The translations under genes and the position numbers were made by a program. A stretch of 64,000 bases of DNA from Elusimicrobiota bacterium (lineage in GTDB: Bacteria; Elusimicrobiota; Elusimicrobia; FEN-1173), in the NCBI GenBank assembly GCA_016721625.1, contig JADKHR010000001.1, positions 1,550,001 to 1,614,000 on the forward strand, given 5' to 3'. Positions 1-8,277 of this stretch are shown here, one piece after another. Within the stretch, counting starts at the first letter, position 1; each line of letters starts with the position of its first letter. A model generated the notes under the pieces. The model had not been told where the DNA came from. It did no database searches and saw only the letters and a list, made by a program, of their open reading frames with translations.

Positions 1-78
1 AAAGAGCCCCCCGCCCGCGGCCAGAAGAGCCGCCAGCGCCGCGAACCAAAACCCCCGCTTCAGCGGGGAGACGTGCAT
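1..78 (-). CDS. N-terminus of a secreted or membrane protein, cut by the window edge
   Basis: An ATG at 78 begins a reading frame that runs off the left edge. The first 26 residues are a short basic stretch (KRG) followed by an Ala/Leu/Gly-rich hydrophobic segment, which is a signal peptide or first membrane helix. A purine-rich run (AAAGGGGGG on the minus strand) precedes the ATG, and the gene starts 18 bases after the yajQ stop, so the two may be co-transcribed. The function cannot be told from this fragment. Confidence 0.5.
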   Translation of the reverse strand, partial: MHVSPLKRGFWFAALAALLAAGGGLF

Positions 79-96
79 GGGCGGCCCCCCCCTTTA

Positions 97-594
97 TTAA
101 CGGAAATTCACGAACTGAAGCGCCAAACCGAAGTCCTTTCCCCGGAGGAGGGCCATGGCCTCTTGCAAGGCGTCCTTGGACTTCCCGGTCACCCGAAGTT
201 GGTCCCCCTGAATGGAGGAAGTCACCTTCAGTTTTGCGTCCTTGATCGCTCGGACCATTTCCTTGGCTTTCTCGGAGGCGACGCCCTGGACGATTTTTGC
301 CGTTTGTCGGACAGTCCCCCCTTCCGCCGGGTCCACGGAACCAAAGTCCAGCGCTTTCAGCGACACCCCTTGCTTGACCAGGCGGTTTTGGAGGATGTCC
401 AACACGCTCTTCAGTTTCCCATCGTTATCGGAAAAAAGCGTGAGCGTACCGCCTTTTTTGTCCAATTCCAGACGGCTCACGCTGCCCTTGAAATCGAACC
501 GGGTGGTTATTTCGCGGAGCGCCGAATTCACGGCGTTGTCCACGGCCTGCAGGTCCACTTTACTGACGACATCGAAGGAGAATTCTTCCGCCAT
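97..594 (-). CDS. yajQ: YajQ-family (UPF0234) nucleotide-binding protein
   Basis: The 165-residue product matches the YajQ family over its whole length, including the opening motif FSFDVVSKVD, the early ITTRFDFKGS segment and the closing FGLALQFVNFR. Family members are small cytoplasmic proteins with two ferredoxin-like halves; some bind nucleotides, including cyclic di-GMP, but no enzymatic role is established. The ATG at 594 is preceded by a good ribosome site (GGGAGG). It lies between the EamA half-transporter upstream and a partial secreted protein downstream, all on the minus strand. Length and ends are typical of the family. Confidence 0.95.
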   Translation of the reverse strand: MAEEFSFDVVSKVDLQAVDNAVNSALREITTRFDFKGSVSRLELDKKGGTLTLFSDNDGKLKSVLDILQNRLVKQGVSLKALDFGSVDPAEGGTVRQTAKIVQGVASEKAKEMVRAIKDAKLKVTSSIQGDQLRVTGKSKDALQEAMALLRGKDFGLALQFVNFR

Positions 595-636
595 TGGGAA
601 CCTCCCATTTGACCGGAATCGTCTTCCGGAAGATCT

Positions 637-665
637 CCGGAGCGCCCCGCGAACGGGGGCTCCGG
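637..665 (-). terminator. Hairpin just after the EamA gene, possible terminator
   Basis: An inverted repeat (CCGGAGC-CCCC paired with GGGG-GCTCCGG, one bulged base) lies immediately downstream of the stop at 668. The minus-strand sequence after it has no clear U run, so it may be an attenuator or RNA-stabilising stem rather than a full terminator before yajQ. Confidence 0.35.
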
Positions 666-667
666 GT

Positions 668-1087
668 TTACTTCAAAAGCGCCACGCCCAAGGCCACGAA
701 GATCACGCCGAACACCTTGCTCCGCGTGAGCGGTTCATGGAAAAACAAAACACTGAAGACCAAGGCGACCACGGGCCAGGACCCTCCGACCGCCGCCACG
801 CGGCCCACGTCCCCCGCCTTGAGCGCCCGGTAGAAGAAAACCTGAGCCACGACGCTCGCCAAGACCCCCCCGCCCATGAGAGCCATCTTGGCCCGCCCGT
901 CCATGGAAAGGAACCGGCCAGGAAGCCCGGGCGATAGAAGGAGGAAAGCCACACACCCGATACAAACGCCGAGGGTGCGGGCCAAAACGCCCGCCGTGGG
1001 GTCGGTGTTTCTCAACCCCCATTTTTCAATGAAAGAGGAGAAACCCCAGATGAACGCCGCCACCAACGCCAGGGAAAAGGGAGTCAT
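668..1087 (-). CDS. EamA-domain transporter, single-domain (half-size) form
   Basis: The 139-residue product has about five hydrophobic segments. It shows the EamA/DMT-family pattern: an N-terminal FIWGFSSFIEKWGL helix, a central VFFYRALKAGDVGRVA segment and a terminal FGVIFVALGVALL helix. Most drug/metabolite transporters carry two EamA repeats in about 300 residues; this has one and would need to dimerise, as small multidrug transporters do. The substrate cannot be predicted. The start ATG at 1087 faces the divergent SUI1 gene, leaving 74 bases for both promoters. Confidence 0.85.
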   Translation of the reverse strand: MTPFSLALVAAFIWGFSSFIEKWGLRNTDPTAGVLARTLGVCIGCVAFLLLSPGLPGRFLSMDGRAKMALMGGGVLASVVAQVFFYRALKAGDVGRVAAVGGSWPVVALVFSVLFFHEPLTRSKVFGVIFVALGVALLK

Positions 1088-1161
1088 CGCGGGGTCATTC
1101 TAGGAAATCCGGGAGAGGTTGCGGCGTTGCCGATCGGGGAGAGATTTGAGAAAATGCCCCC

Positions 1162-1404
1162 ATGCCCAAGCCCCCCGTTTCCCTGCGTTATGAAAAAGCC
1201 GGCCGCGGGGGAAAAGCCGTAACGATCCTGGCGGGATTGCGCCTTCACCCGGAAGGCAAAACGGCGCTTCTCGCCGAACTTAAGAAACGGCTGGGGGCGG
1301 GTGGCACCGTTAAAAACGGCGTTTTGGAACTGCAAGGCGACCAACGCGAACGCCTTCCCCCCCTGCTGGCCACCCTCGGCTTCCACGTCAACGGCGACCG
1401 TTGA
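1162..1404 (+). CDS. SUI1-family translation factor (eIF1/YciH-like)
   Basis: The 80-residue protein is a bare SUI1 domain, with the basic loop GRGGKAVTILAGL followed by a LKKRLGAGGTVKNGVLELQGD core. Bacterial SUI1 (YciH) proteins are related to eukaryotic eIF1 and influence start-codon fidelity; their physiological role in bacteria is not well settled. The protein ends soon after the core, with no N-terminal extension. The ATG at 1162 is the only start in this frame that keeps the domain intact. An upstream ATG at 1154 is out of frame. Confidence 0.9.
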   Translation: MPKPPVSLRYEKAGRGGKAVTILAGLRLHPEGKTALLAELKKRLGAGGTVKNGVLELQGDQRERLPPLLATLGFHVNGDR

Positions 1405-1417
1405 ACCCAGAAAGGAC

Positions 1418-1467
1418 GAACCCCGCCCCCCTCCGCGGGAGCGCCCATCGGAGGGGAGCGGGGTTCT
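1418..1467. terminator. GC-rich hairpin between convergent genes
   Basis: The arms GAACCCCGC-CCCCTCCG and CGGAGGGG-GCGGGGTTC pair around a loop of about 13 bases. It lies 14 bases past the SUI1 stop and downstream of the convergent small-repeat gene. The stem is long but there is no strong T run on either side, so a bidirectional terminator is likely rather than certain. Confidence 0.5.
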
Positions 1468-1552
1468 TGAAAGACAGCGGAAAAGGGATCAAGCGACCCC
1501 GCTCACCGCGTCCACGAGCGTGCGCGCCGGAAAGCGCGCGGAGGACCGTCGA

Positions 1553-1774
1553 TTATCGACGAACCATCTTAGCGCGGGAAACGTCCCCTTGCTTGTCCAA
1601 GAAGTACAGGTAGCCCTTTTCTTTCTTGACGCCCACCTTTTCAACCTTCTGGATTTTGCCGCCCTTCTTGCCGCCGCGGGCCATCTTCGCCCGAGAGACG
1701 TCGCCCTGCTTGTCAATGAAGTAAAGGAACCCGTCTTCTCTCTTGATTCCAGCCTTCGCGATTTTTTGTGCCAT
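1553..1774 (-). CDS. Small basic protein built of two near-identical repeats
   Basis: The 73-residue protein contains two copies of one unit: K-x-GIKRE(D)GFLYFIDKQGDVSRAKM and K-x-GVKKEKGYLYFLDKQGDVSRAKM, joined by a glycine/lysine linker (ARGGKKGGK). Each unit reads as a short beta-hairpin (G-F/Y-LYF-x-DKQGD) with a basic tail, so nucleic-acid or ribosome binding is possible but unproven. The ATG at 1774 is chosen because GGGGAGG lies eight bases upstream; a GTG at 1783 overlaps that ribosome site. I know no functional assignment for it. It is probably monocistronic, with its own promoter and a hairpin downstream. Confidence 0.8.
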   Translation of the reverse strand: MAQKIAKAGIKREDGFLYFIDKQGDVSRAKMARGGKKGGKIQKVEKVGVKKEKGYLYFLDKQGDVSRAKMVRR

Positions 1775-1800
1775 GTGTTTCACCTCCCCGGTTTTTGATG

Positions 1801-1847
1801 TGTTCCCTCAACGGGAAACACTGTAGCATTTGAGAAACAAAAAGCAA
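1801..1847 (-). promoter_or_regulatory. Putative promoter and inverted repeat of the small-repeat gene
   Basis: On the minus strand TTGCTT (1847-1842) and TACAGT (1825-1820) sit 16 bases apart, a passable sigma-70 pair. Between the -10 and the ribosome site is an imperfect inverted repeat (TGTT-CCC ... GGG-ACA, 1801-1820), which could be a 5' UTR hairpin or an operator. The surrounding sequence is more AT-rich than the coding regions. Confidence 0.4.
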
Positions 1848-1918
1848 GCCCCTTTCCGTCGATCTTCCAAACGGCTTCCGTCGGCCGACGAGCGAAGCGT
1901 TTTACCGCCGACAAAAAG

Positions 1919-2155
1919 CTAAACCCGACCCTCGAAAAGCCGGCCCTGGGGTTCTTCCGGCTGGGTGATCAGGCTCTCGCGAAGCCAGGAATCGATGACC
2001 TCTTTGGAAAAGCGGTATTGCCGTCCGATGCGGGAAGCGGGGATTTTTCGCTGGCGAATGAGACCGTAAATTTTAGATTTCCCAATACCTAAATAGGCGG
2101 CCAGTTCCCGGATGTCCATGACCTCTTTAGCCAACTGCCCGCCATCCTGTGCCAT
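1919..2155 (-). CDS. Excisionase/MerR-like helix-turn-helix DNA-binding protein
   Basis: About 78 residues containing a compact HTH_17 (excisionase-type) domain: DIRELAAYLGIGKSKIYGLI followed by RKIPASRIGRQYRFSKEVIDSWL. Such proteins bind DNA as small regulators or recombination directionality factors. The start at 2155 (MAQDGG) is my choice; an ATG at 2119 begins right at the domain and a TTG at 2188 gives 89 residues. No integrase, phage or plasmid gene lies nearby, so a chromosomal regulator is more likely than an active excisionase. The 300 bases to its right (2190-2434) hold no gene that I can support. Confidence 0.75.
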   Translation of the reverse strand: MAQDGGQLAKEVMDIRELAAYLGIGKSKIYGLIRQRKIPASRIGRQYRFSKEVIDSWLRESLITQPEEPQGRLFEGRV

Positions 2156-2434
2156 ATTCTGCCGAAGCCCTCCATTGGTGTCCAACAAAGAACTTATAGA
2201 AAATACCTTCGTCGAAAGTCAAGGTTATTTTTCCACCTTTTGTCAGGAATTGTTTTCCGTTGCCGGGAGACGTCTTCTTTCGCCGAACGGGAAGCGGTCA
2301 CCAGCGAAGGCGACTCTTGTCTCTTTGGCCAGGTGAAGTAAAAAGGGAGAGATTCGCGGCCCAGCGCCTGCGCATGAAATAAGCCGAGGCAAGGGCAGGG
2401 ATGACGGAACGGTTTTGAATTCCGATGCCCGCAC

Positions 2435-2478
2435 GTAAAACGGGTCCGCGTCTCCCGAGGGAAGACGCGGACCCGTTG
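2435..2478 (-). terminator. Strong rho-independent terminator of the glycan operon
   Basis: The arms AACGGGTCCGCGTCT and AGACGCGGACCCGTT pair perfectly and extend by three more G:C pairs around one bulged A. Read on the minus strand, the stem is followed by TTTT. It lies about 20 bases after the stop of the last operon gene (2499). Confidence 0.85.
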
Positions 2479-2498
2479 GAAAAACAGACGATCGAGTC

Positions 2499-3599
2499 TT
2501 ACTTCGCGACCCGGATATCGTTGATCAGCACTTTCCCCGCGCCGCCCGTTGATCCGCTGATGGCGACATCCATATAGCGGACCAGCGAAGCGTCGAGGCG
2601 GTTGTCGACCCCGCCCCACATGTAGCTGAAATCCGAGAGCGGGATGGTGACGTCCACCCATTGACCGCCGCCCGCTAGGCCGGTGAACACTTTCCCGAAC
2701 ACGGAGTCGTCCCGGTCGATCAATTTCACCTCCATATCGCAGGGATCGCCTTCCCCCTTCAGCCGAAAGACGAGCCGAGGGTTCCCGCCGGAAAGATCGG
2801 CGTTGATCGCGCGCCGGATGGAGACCCATTGGCCCGCGGGAATGGAATAGCGGACGGCCATCGCCTTCGTGCCTTTTTGGCCGGTCCCTGATTCCAGGGT
2901 GATGGAGGAACTTTCGCCTTTCGCCACCATCCAGCCCTCTTTCGTTTGGCCGTCAAAGATCACGCCGCCCTTCCCGATGTTGCCTTCCTTGGAAGCCTGG
3001 CCCATCCGCAGGTCGGCGACCAGGAGTTCGCCCGCTCCGCCATCCCCGGCGGAAATGGAGAAATTGATATCCTTGATCCGCCCGAGCACCGGGTCGCCGC
3101 CCCACCAATAGCTGAAGTCGGCTTCGGAAAGCGTCATCGTCGTCCAGTCGCCGGACTCGGTCAAGAGCGGTCGTTTGACGCCGAAATTGCTGTCGTCTTC
3201 ATCGATCAGCTTCACCTCGAGGTTATTGTTCGCCCCCTTGGATTTGATCTGGAAGGTGAACGCTTTTCCCTTGAAGTCATCGATCGCAAAATTCTTGCTG
3301 ATCGACACCCATTTCCCGTTTTTCAGGTCATACGAGATCCGAAGCGCCGAACCGCCCGGGCCCGCCACTTGGCTTAGTTTGATTTCAGAGCTGTTGTCTT
3401 TGGCCGTCGCCCAGTCCACTTTGATGAAGTTATCGAGGAGCTGGGGGGCCGCCGAGGAACGGGCGCTCGCGGGGGGGGCGCTTTTCTTTTGCGAGGCGGC
3501 CGGTTTGGGGGCTGGCTTGCTTTGAGCGGCCGCCAACATTCCGGAAAAGGCGAAACAAAATGCGAGTGGAATCACCGTTGCTTTACGACAGAGGTTCAT
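2499..3599 (-). CDS. Secreted protein with two CBM11/CIA30-like jelly-roll domains
   Basis: The 366-residue product has a signal peptide (PLAFCFAFSGMLAAAQS), a Lys/Pro/Ala-rich linker to about residue 50, and two homologous galactose-binding-type beta-sandwich domains (about 54-200 and 215-366). Each repeat carries the same core: NNLEVKLIDEDDSNFG / CDMEVKLIDRDDSVFG, then a W-x-x-(M/V)T-(L/I) strand and DFSY-WGG. Family members bind carbohydrate, so a periplasmic or surface glycan-binding role is likely. The ATG at 3599 is chosen for the signal peptide and a strong AAAGGAG ribosome site; the open frame extends upstream only as a shadow of the permease. It is the last gene of the operon and is followed by a terminator. 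Confidence 0.85.
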   Translation of the reverse strand: MNLCRKATVIPLAFCFAFSGMLAAAQSKPAPKPAASQKKSAPPASARSSAAPQLLDNFIKVDWATAKDNSSEIKLSQVAGPGGSALRISYDLKNGKWVSISKNFAIDDFKGKAFTFQIKSKGANNNLEVKLIDEDDSNFGVKRPLLTESGDWTTMTLSEADFSYWWGGDPVLGRIKDINFSISAGDGGAGELLVADLRMGQASKEGNIGKGGVIFDGQTKEGWMVAKGESSSITLESGTGQKGTKAMAVRYSIPAGQWVSIRRAINADLSGGNPRLVFRLKGEGDPCDMEVKLIDRDDSVFGKVFTGLAGGGQWVDVTIPLSDFSYMWGGVDNRLDASLVRYMDVAISGSTGGAGKVLINDIRVAK

Positions 3600-3637
3600 G
3601 AGAGCTCTCCTTTGTTTGGGAAGATTGAAAACAGAAT

Positions 3638-4483
3638 CTACTCTTTCAGGCCCGTTGTGGCAATGCCCTGGATCACGTATTTTTGCGCCGCGATGAACAC
3701 CGCGATCACAGGCAGGACCACCACCACCGCCGCCGCCATGAGCAGGCCGAAGTCGGTCGGGTGTTGGCCGTTCAAGTTGGCGAGGGCCACCGGCAGGGTG
3801 TAGCCGTCCTCCCGCACCATCACGATCAACGGCCAGAGGAAATCGTTCCACGACCCCATGAACGTGAATATCCCGAGCGTCGCCAGGACCGGCCGGCAGA
3901 GGGGCAGGACCACGCTCCAATAGATCCGGAACTCCGAACAACCGTCGATGCGGGCCGACTCGATCAGGTCGTTCGGGACCGACATCATGAACTGCCGGAT
4001 GAGAAAAATCCCGAACACGTTGGCGCAAACGGGGACGATGAGCCCCAGGTAGCTGTTCAAGAGGCCCATCTTTTTGAGGAGCAAAAAGACGGGGATCATG
4101 GTGAGTTGGCCTGGAACCATCATGGTCGCGAGGAGCAAACTGAACAGGCGGTCCCGGTGCCGGAAACGGTGTTTAGCGAAGGCGTAGCCGGCCATGGAGT
4201 TAATGAAGAGAGAAAGCGCCGTGACGCACACCGATACCATGACGCTATTGCGGAAGTGCAGGAGGAAATTCACTTCTTTAATCAGTTGAACGTACCACTG
4301 GAACGTGGGCTCTGTCGGAATCCAAGTGGGCGGATAGGTGAACAGGCCCCCGCCCGATTTAAAGGAGGTCGACAACATCCAAAAGAACGGAAGGAGCGTC
4401 GCCGTCGCCGTCAAAGCAAGCAGGAAATGCACTCCGGCGGAGGAAAGCGTGTCGGCCAGAAGCCGCCTGGCGCGCGGCGTCAT
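3638..4483 (-). CDS. Sugar ABC transporter permease (CUT1, MalG type)
   Basis: The 281-residue inner-membrane protein has six predicted helices and the MalG-type EAA loop (ESARIDGCSEFRIYWSVVLPLCRP), where an ATPase subunit would dock. It ends with a short hydrophilic tail, as is usual. CUT1 permeases import oligosaccharides with a partner permease and a binding protein. The start ATG at 4483 overlaps the stop of the upstream binding-protein/permease fusion as ATGA, so translation is coupled. No ATPase gene occurs in this window, so a shared MsmK/UgpC-type ATPase encoded elsewhere is probably used. Confidence 0.92.
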   Translation of the reverse strand: MTPRARRLLADTLSSAGVHFLLALTATATLLPFFWMLSTSFKSGGGLFTYPPTWIPTEPTFQWYVQLIKEVNFLLHFRNSVMVSVCVTALSLFINSMAGYAFAKHRFRHRDRLFSLLLATMMVPGQLTMIPVFLLLKKMGLLNSYLGLIVPVCANVFGIFLIRQFMMSVPNDLIESARIDGCSEFRIYWSVVLPLCRPVLATLGIFTFMGSWNDFLWPLIVMVREDGYTLPVALANLNGQHPTDFGLLMAAAVVVVLPVIAVFIAAQKYVIQGIATTGLKE

Positions 4484-6744
4484 ACGATCGCCTCGAAACC
4501 GCTTTTCTTCAACCGCATCTGGACGAAAGTGAAAACGAAGATGAGCCCGAACAGCGCGTAGCTGACGGCGGAGGCGTAGCCCAAGTTGAAGAAACGGAAG
4601 CCCTGGGTGTACATGTAAAGCACGATGGAGGTGGTGGAGTCCAGGGGGCCGCCTTTGGTCATGACGTAGGGTTCGGCGAAGAACTGGAGGTAGCCGATGG
4701 TCGTCATGATCAGAACGAAAAGCAGGGTGGGCGCCAGTCCCGGAACCGTGATGTAGCGGAAACATTGCCAGGGGCTCGCCCCATCAATCCGGGCGGCCTC
4801 ATACTGGCTTTCCGGGATGGTCTGGAGTCCCGCCAGGAAGATCACCATGTTGTAGCCGAAGTTTTTCCAAATCGCCATGAGGATGAGGGAGGGCAAGGAC
4901 GTGCGCGGGTCCGAAAGCCAAAAAATTTTCTTCAGCCCCAGCCCCGATTGGAGGAACCAGTTGAAAACGCCGTACTCCGGGTTGTAGAGCCAGCGCCAGA
5001 CCACGGCCACCGCGACGATCGTCGTAACGACCGGCGCGAAGAGCGACATCCGAAAAAAGGACTTTCCCTTGACGAACTTCTGGTTCAAGGCCACCGCGGC
5101 CAGGAGAGAAACCGCGATGGTGAGCGGAACGCCGACCCCCGCGAAATAGAGCGTGTTCCACAGCGCCCGCCAAAACACGGGGTCCTGAATGATCTTCGCG
5201 TAGTTCTCGATGCCGATGAACTGCGTCCGGTGCCAGGCGTTGATGCTGAAAATGTTCAAGTCCGTCAGGCTCATGACAAAAGACACCGCGATGGGGAAGA
5301 ACAGAAAAATGCCCAGGAGGGCCACGGCGGGAAGCACGAAGAATACCCCCACCAAGTCCCGCTGAAAAAATTCCCGCCAACGGAAAGGGGGAACCTCCGG
5401 ACCGTGACCGTTCCGAAGCCGCAGGTTCCAAAAGGATTTCGCCCATAGCCCCAAGAGGGCCAGCGCGCCGGCGCCCAGCGCCCACCAGAAAAAAGTTTTC
5501 CAGGTTCCCGGTCGATAGGCCCGGGAAACCCGCAGTTTCACGATCACGGTCTCCAACTCGTGGAGCGCCAAATTGACTTGATCCTCCGTCATGGCGGGGT
5601 CGAGGACGACTTTCTCCATGGTGTCGTCGATGGCGCTAGCGATTTGTTCCCATTCGGGGACCGTGGGCGGGCTGGCGGTGTCGAACATTTGCTGGCCGAA
5701 CACCTGGATCATGGGTTTGTCGGCGAAGAAGGGGTCTTGCCAAGCCGCTTTGACCGAGGGGAGGTCGGTGGTGTCCCGCATCCATTGCACCTGGGTGCGG
5801 GGATCGCTCATGTATTCGATGAAACGGAAGGCCAGATCCTTCTTTTTTGACTCCCTAAAGACCACCAAATTCGATCCGCCCACAAAGGACGTCCGGGTCT
5901 TTTTCCCTGGGAGAAGCGCCACTCCCCATTTGCCGTTCAGTTCCGGGAGTTCCTTCCGGGCCAGTTCCACCATCCAGGGCCCGGAGATGAACATGGGGAG
6001 ATACCCCGTGCGAAACGCGTGAAAAATATCCACGTCGGCGCCCTCTTTCGTCGGGGTCAGTCCCTCCCGAAAGAAACTCCGGTAATAATTCATGGCGCTG
6101 TAAAACCCCGGCTCCGACGGCTTCAGCGGATCGCCGCCGTTCTGCCAAACCGCCGTGAGAAGATCCGTCCAGGCGCGGGACCCGAGCGAAATGCCGTAGA
6201 CCTTCTTTCCATCGGCGGTCTTCCGCGCGGCCAGCCGGGCGGCGGCTTCCTTCAATTCCTCCCAGGTCTTGGGCGCGGCCAAAAAACCCACCGAGGCCAG
6301 AAGGTCCGTTCGATAAAACAGGACCCGCGTATCCACATACCAAGGGACGCCGTAGAGCACCCCGTCCACCTGACACGTTCGAATGGAACCGGGGAAAAAA
6401 GCGTCGGGTTTGGCGTTGGGGGAGGCGGCCGCGCGATCGTCCAAGGGTTCCAGGGCGCCCATGGCGGCGAACTCCGCCATCCAGGTGGTGCCCACCTGGC
6501 TGACGTCCGGAGGAATCCCGCCGACGACGGCCGTCAAGAGTTTCGCGTGGGCGGCCTCCCAGGGGATGGCCTGGGTTTCCACCTGAAGACCCGGGTTCTC
6601 CCGCTCAAACCGCCGGGCCACCTCCGCGATCTTTTTGCCTTCCTCGCCCATGGCCCAAACCACCAGAGCTTTTTCCCCCGCGGATACCCGCGCCGAGAAA
6701 AGGGCGACGGCACCGAGAACGGCCAACGGGAAACGCCGGGACAT
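4480..6744 (-). CDS. Fusion of sugar-binding protein and ABC permease (CUT1, MalF type)
   Basis: A single 754-residue frame carries two proteins that are normally separate. Residues 1-22 are a signal peptide, and about 25-405 are a family 1 solute-binding domain (ALVVWAMGEEGKKIAEVARRF start, then PPDVSQVGTTW). A hydrophobic segment near 425-445 (FFWWALGAGALALLGLW) precedes a MalF-type permease at about 470-754 with the EAA loop EAARIDGASPWQCFRYITVP. The binding domain would be periplasmic and tethered to its own channel. The start overlaps the stop of the porin gene upstream by one base (TAATG), and the stop overlaps the second permease. I see no frame break at the junction, so the fusion looks genuine. 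Confidence 0.93.
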   Translation of the reverse strand: MSRRFPLAVLGAVALFSARVSAGEKALVVWAMGEEGKKIAEVARRFERENPGLQVETQAIPWEAAHAKLLTAVVGGIPPDVSQVGTTWMAEFAAMGALEPLDDRAAASPNAKPDAFFPGSIRTCQVDGVLYGVPWYVDTRVLFYRTDLLASVGFLAAPKTWEELKEAAARLAARKTADGKKVYGISLGSRAWTDLLTAVWQNGGDPLKPSEPGFYSAMNYYRSFFREGLTPTKEGADVDIFHAFRTGYLPMFISGPWMVELARKELPELNGKWGVALLPGKKTRTSFVGGSNLVVFRESKKKDLAFRFIEYMSDPRTQVQWMRDTTDLPSVKAAWQDPFFADKPMIQVFGQQMFDTASPPTVPEWEQIASAIDDTMEKVVLDPAMTEDQVNLALHELETVIVKLRVSRAYRPGTWKTFFWWALGAGALALLGLWAKSFWNLRLRNGHGPEVPPFRWREFFQRDLVGVFFVLPAVALLGIFLFFPIAVSFVMSLTDLNIFSINAWHRTQFIGIENYAKIIQDPVFWRALWNTLYFAGVGVPLTIAVSLLAAVALNQKFVKGKSFFRMSLFAPVVTTIVAVAVVWRWLYNPEYGVFNWFLQSGLGLKKIFWLSDPRTSLPSLILMAIWKNFGYNMVIFLAGLQTIPESQYEAARIDGASPWQCFRYITVPGLAPTLLFVLIMTTIGYLQFFAEPYVMTKGGPLDSTTSIVLYMYTQGFRFFNLGYASAVSYALFGLIFVFTFVQMRLKKSGFEAIV

Positions 6745-8277
6745 TAGAACGTGACTTCGAAAGAAACCTTGGTGAAATTGTCGTCGAAGGGAGTTCCCTT
6801 CGGTTCGTTGGCGGGATTGTCGTAGCGGGAGACCTTGTGGTCGGCGAAAAGACGGGCGTTGTTGGCGATGTAATATTCGAGGCGGGCTTGGAAACTGTCG
6901 GCGGTGTAGTTGCCGTTGGTGACCGGGTGCCAAATCCGTTCCTGGCGGGGTTTCACCCAACCCGCGAGCTTGGGCGTCAGTTGGGCGCGGACGTAAATCT
7001 CGGTGCCGATGACCTTTTCGTTCTTGTCCGTGGTGAAAGCCGAACGGTCGCTGGTGAACGCATAGATTTCCCGCCGGTAGTCCTGGTTGAATTTCACGTC
7101 CACGCCGCGGTAGCCGGAGTGGCCGATGCCCCAGAGAAATTTGTGCCGGTAATCGGCTGAATTGGAGTGCCGTTTCATCGCATCGTATTCCATGGACGCC
7201 ACCCACCCCCCCCGGCGTTGGACCGCTTGGATGTTGTGGGCAAACTGGTCGGAGTCCGTGTCGTCGTAATACTCCGGGTTTTGCCGGTAGTGCGGTTTAT
7301 ACCCCGTGCCGATGTCCCGGTACCCGTAACCCAGTTCCAGTCCGGGAAGCAGGACCCCCGTCGTCCTGGCGGAGGTGCGCCAAAGGTGGCCCCCGGCGCG
7401 ATAGGCCGGCTCAATGAACCGCGAGAAAACGGGGTTGAACGAGTCGGTGAAGTTGCCCTCGGCGTATTGGACGTAGCTGTTGTAGCCGTAGGTGCCTTCC
7501 AGGCGGAGGCGCTCGTCAAACAGCCGCCCCAAGGCGGACAGGTTGTACACCAGGTCCTGGGCCAGCCGTTCCAATTTCAAGGTGTTGGGATCTCCGGCGG
7601 GCTGGAGGCTTCCGTTCACGATGGTGGTGGCCGACGGTTGTCTTCCGGTCTGTTCCCAGTAGACCCCGTTGGCTTTCAACTGCCACTGCGGCAGATAGTA
7701 AACCCCGCGCCCCCCCAACGAGTAGCTGTTTTGGGAATGTTTCAAAACGAAGGCGTTGTAGTTGAGCCGGTCCACATCTCCTTCCGCCGAAATCCCCTTG
7801 AACCCGAACAGCGGGGCCATGACGTCCACGCCGTAATCAATGAATTGGTTCCCGAGGGTTACCAGCGACAGCGCCGGATGGAGGTTGGTGGCGAACACCT
7901 GGTAACTGGGGACTTCCATCTTCGCGGGCCGATTATCCGTGGACGTCACCGTGGACCCGACGTAGGCCGACGCCTGCCCATATTCCTGGGACTCCGAAGC
8001 GAACTCCACGCGGGCGCTGAAGTTGCCCAATTTCCCGGTGGTGACCAGCTTCACGTTGCTGTTGACCTGGCTTTGCTCTTCCGGGGTGTGAAAATATTCC
8101 GTGTAGGCGATCAAGCTGAAATCCAAGTTGCCGGCGCCCAGCCCTTGCGGTGGAGTCGAGGGAGCGGCGGCCGGCGCCACCGGCGGCGCGCCCGCGGGGG
8201 CGGGACCCTTGGCGGGAACGATGCCGCTTCCCCGCAACCGTTCCCCCGTCACGAACAGAAGGTCCACCCAGATTCGT
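6744..8277 (-). CDS. Outer-membrane beta-barrel half of a jelly-roll/porin fusion (downstream of a frameshift)
   Basis: This frame gives about 510 residues. It opens with RIWVDLLFVTGERLRG and a Pro/Ala linker, then about 460 residues of alternating polar and aromatic beta-strands typical of an outer-membrane barrel, ending in FEVTF with the terminal Phe expected for BAM-dependent insertion. Barrel strands begin near NLDFSLIAYTEYFH. It lacks a signal peptide of its own. Removing one G from the G7 tract at 8278-8284 joins it in frame to the upstream segment, giving one 876-residue protein, so it is annotated as the C-terminal part of that gene. Likely role: a channel for glycan fragments. Confidence 0.8.

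Noticed and set aside
1919..2155. Excisionase of an integrated phage or mobile element
   Set aside because: No integrase, attachment-site repeats or phage genes are present nearby; the fold is shared with many small chromosomal regulators.
3600..4028. A 143-residue N-terminal extension of the jelly-roll protein
   Set aside because: The extension is an out-of-frame reading of the permease gene; a strong ribosome site and signal peptide mark the start at 3599.
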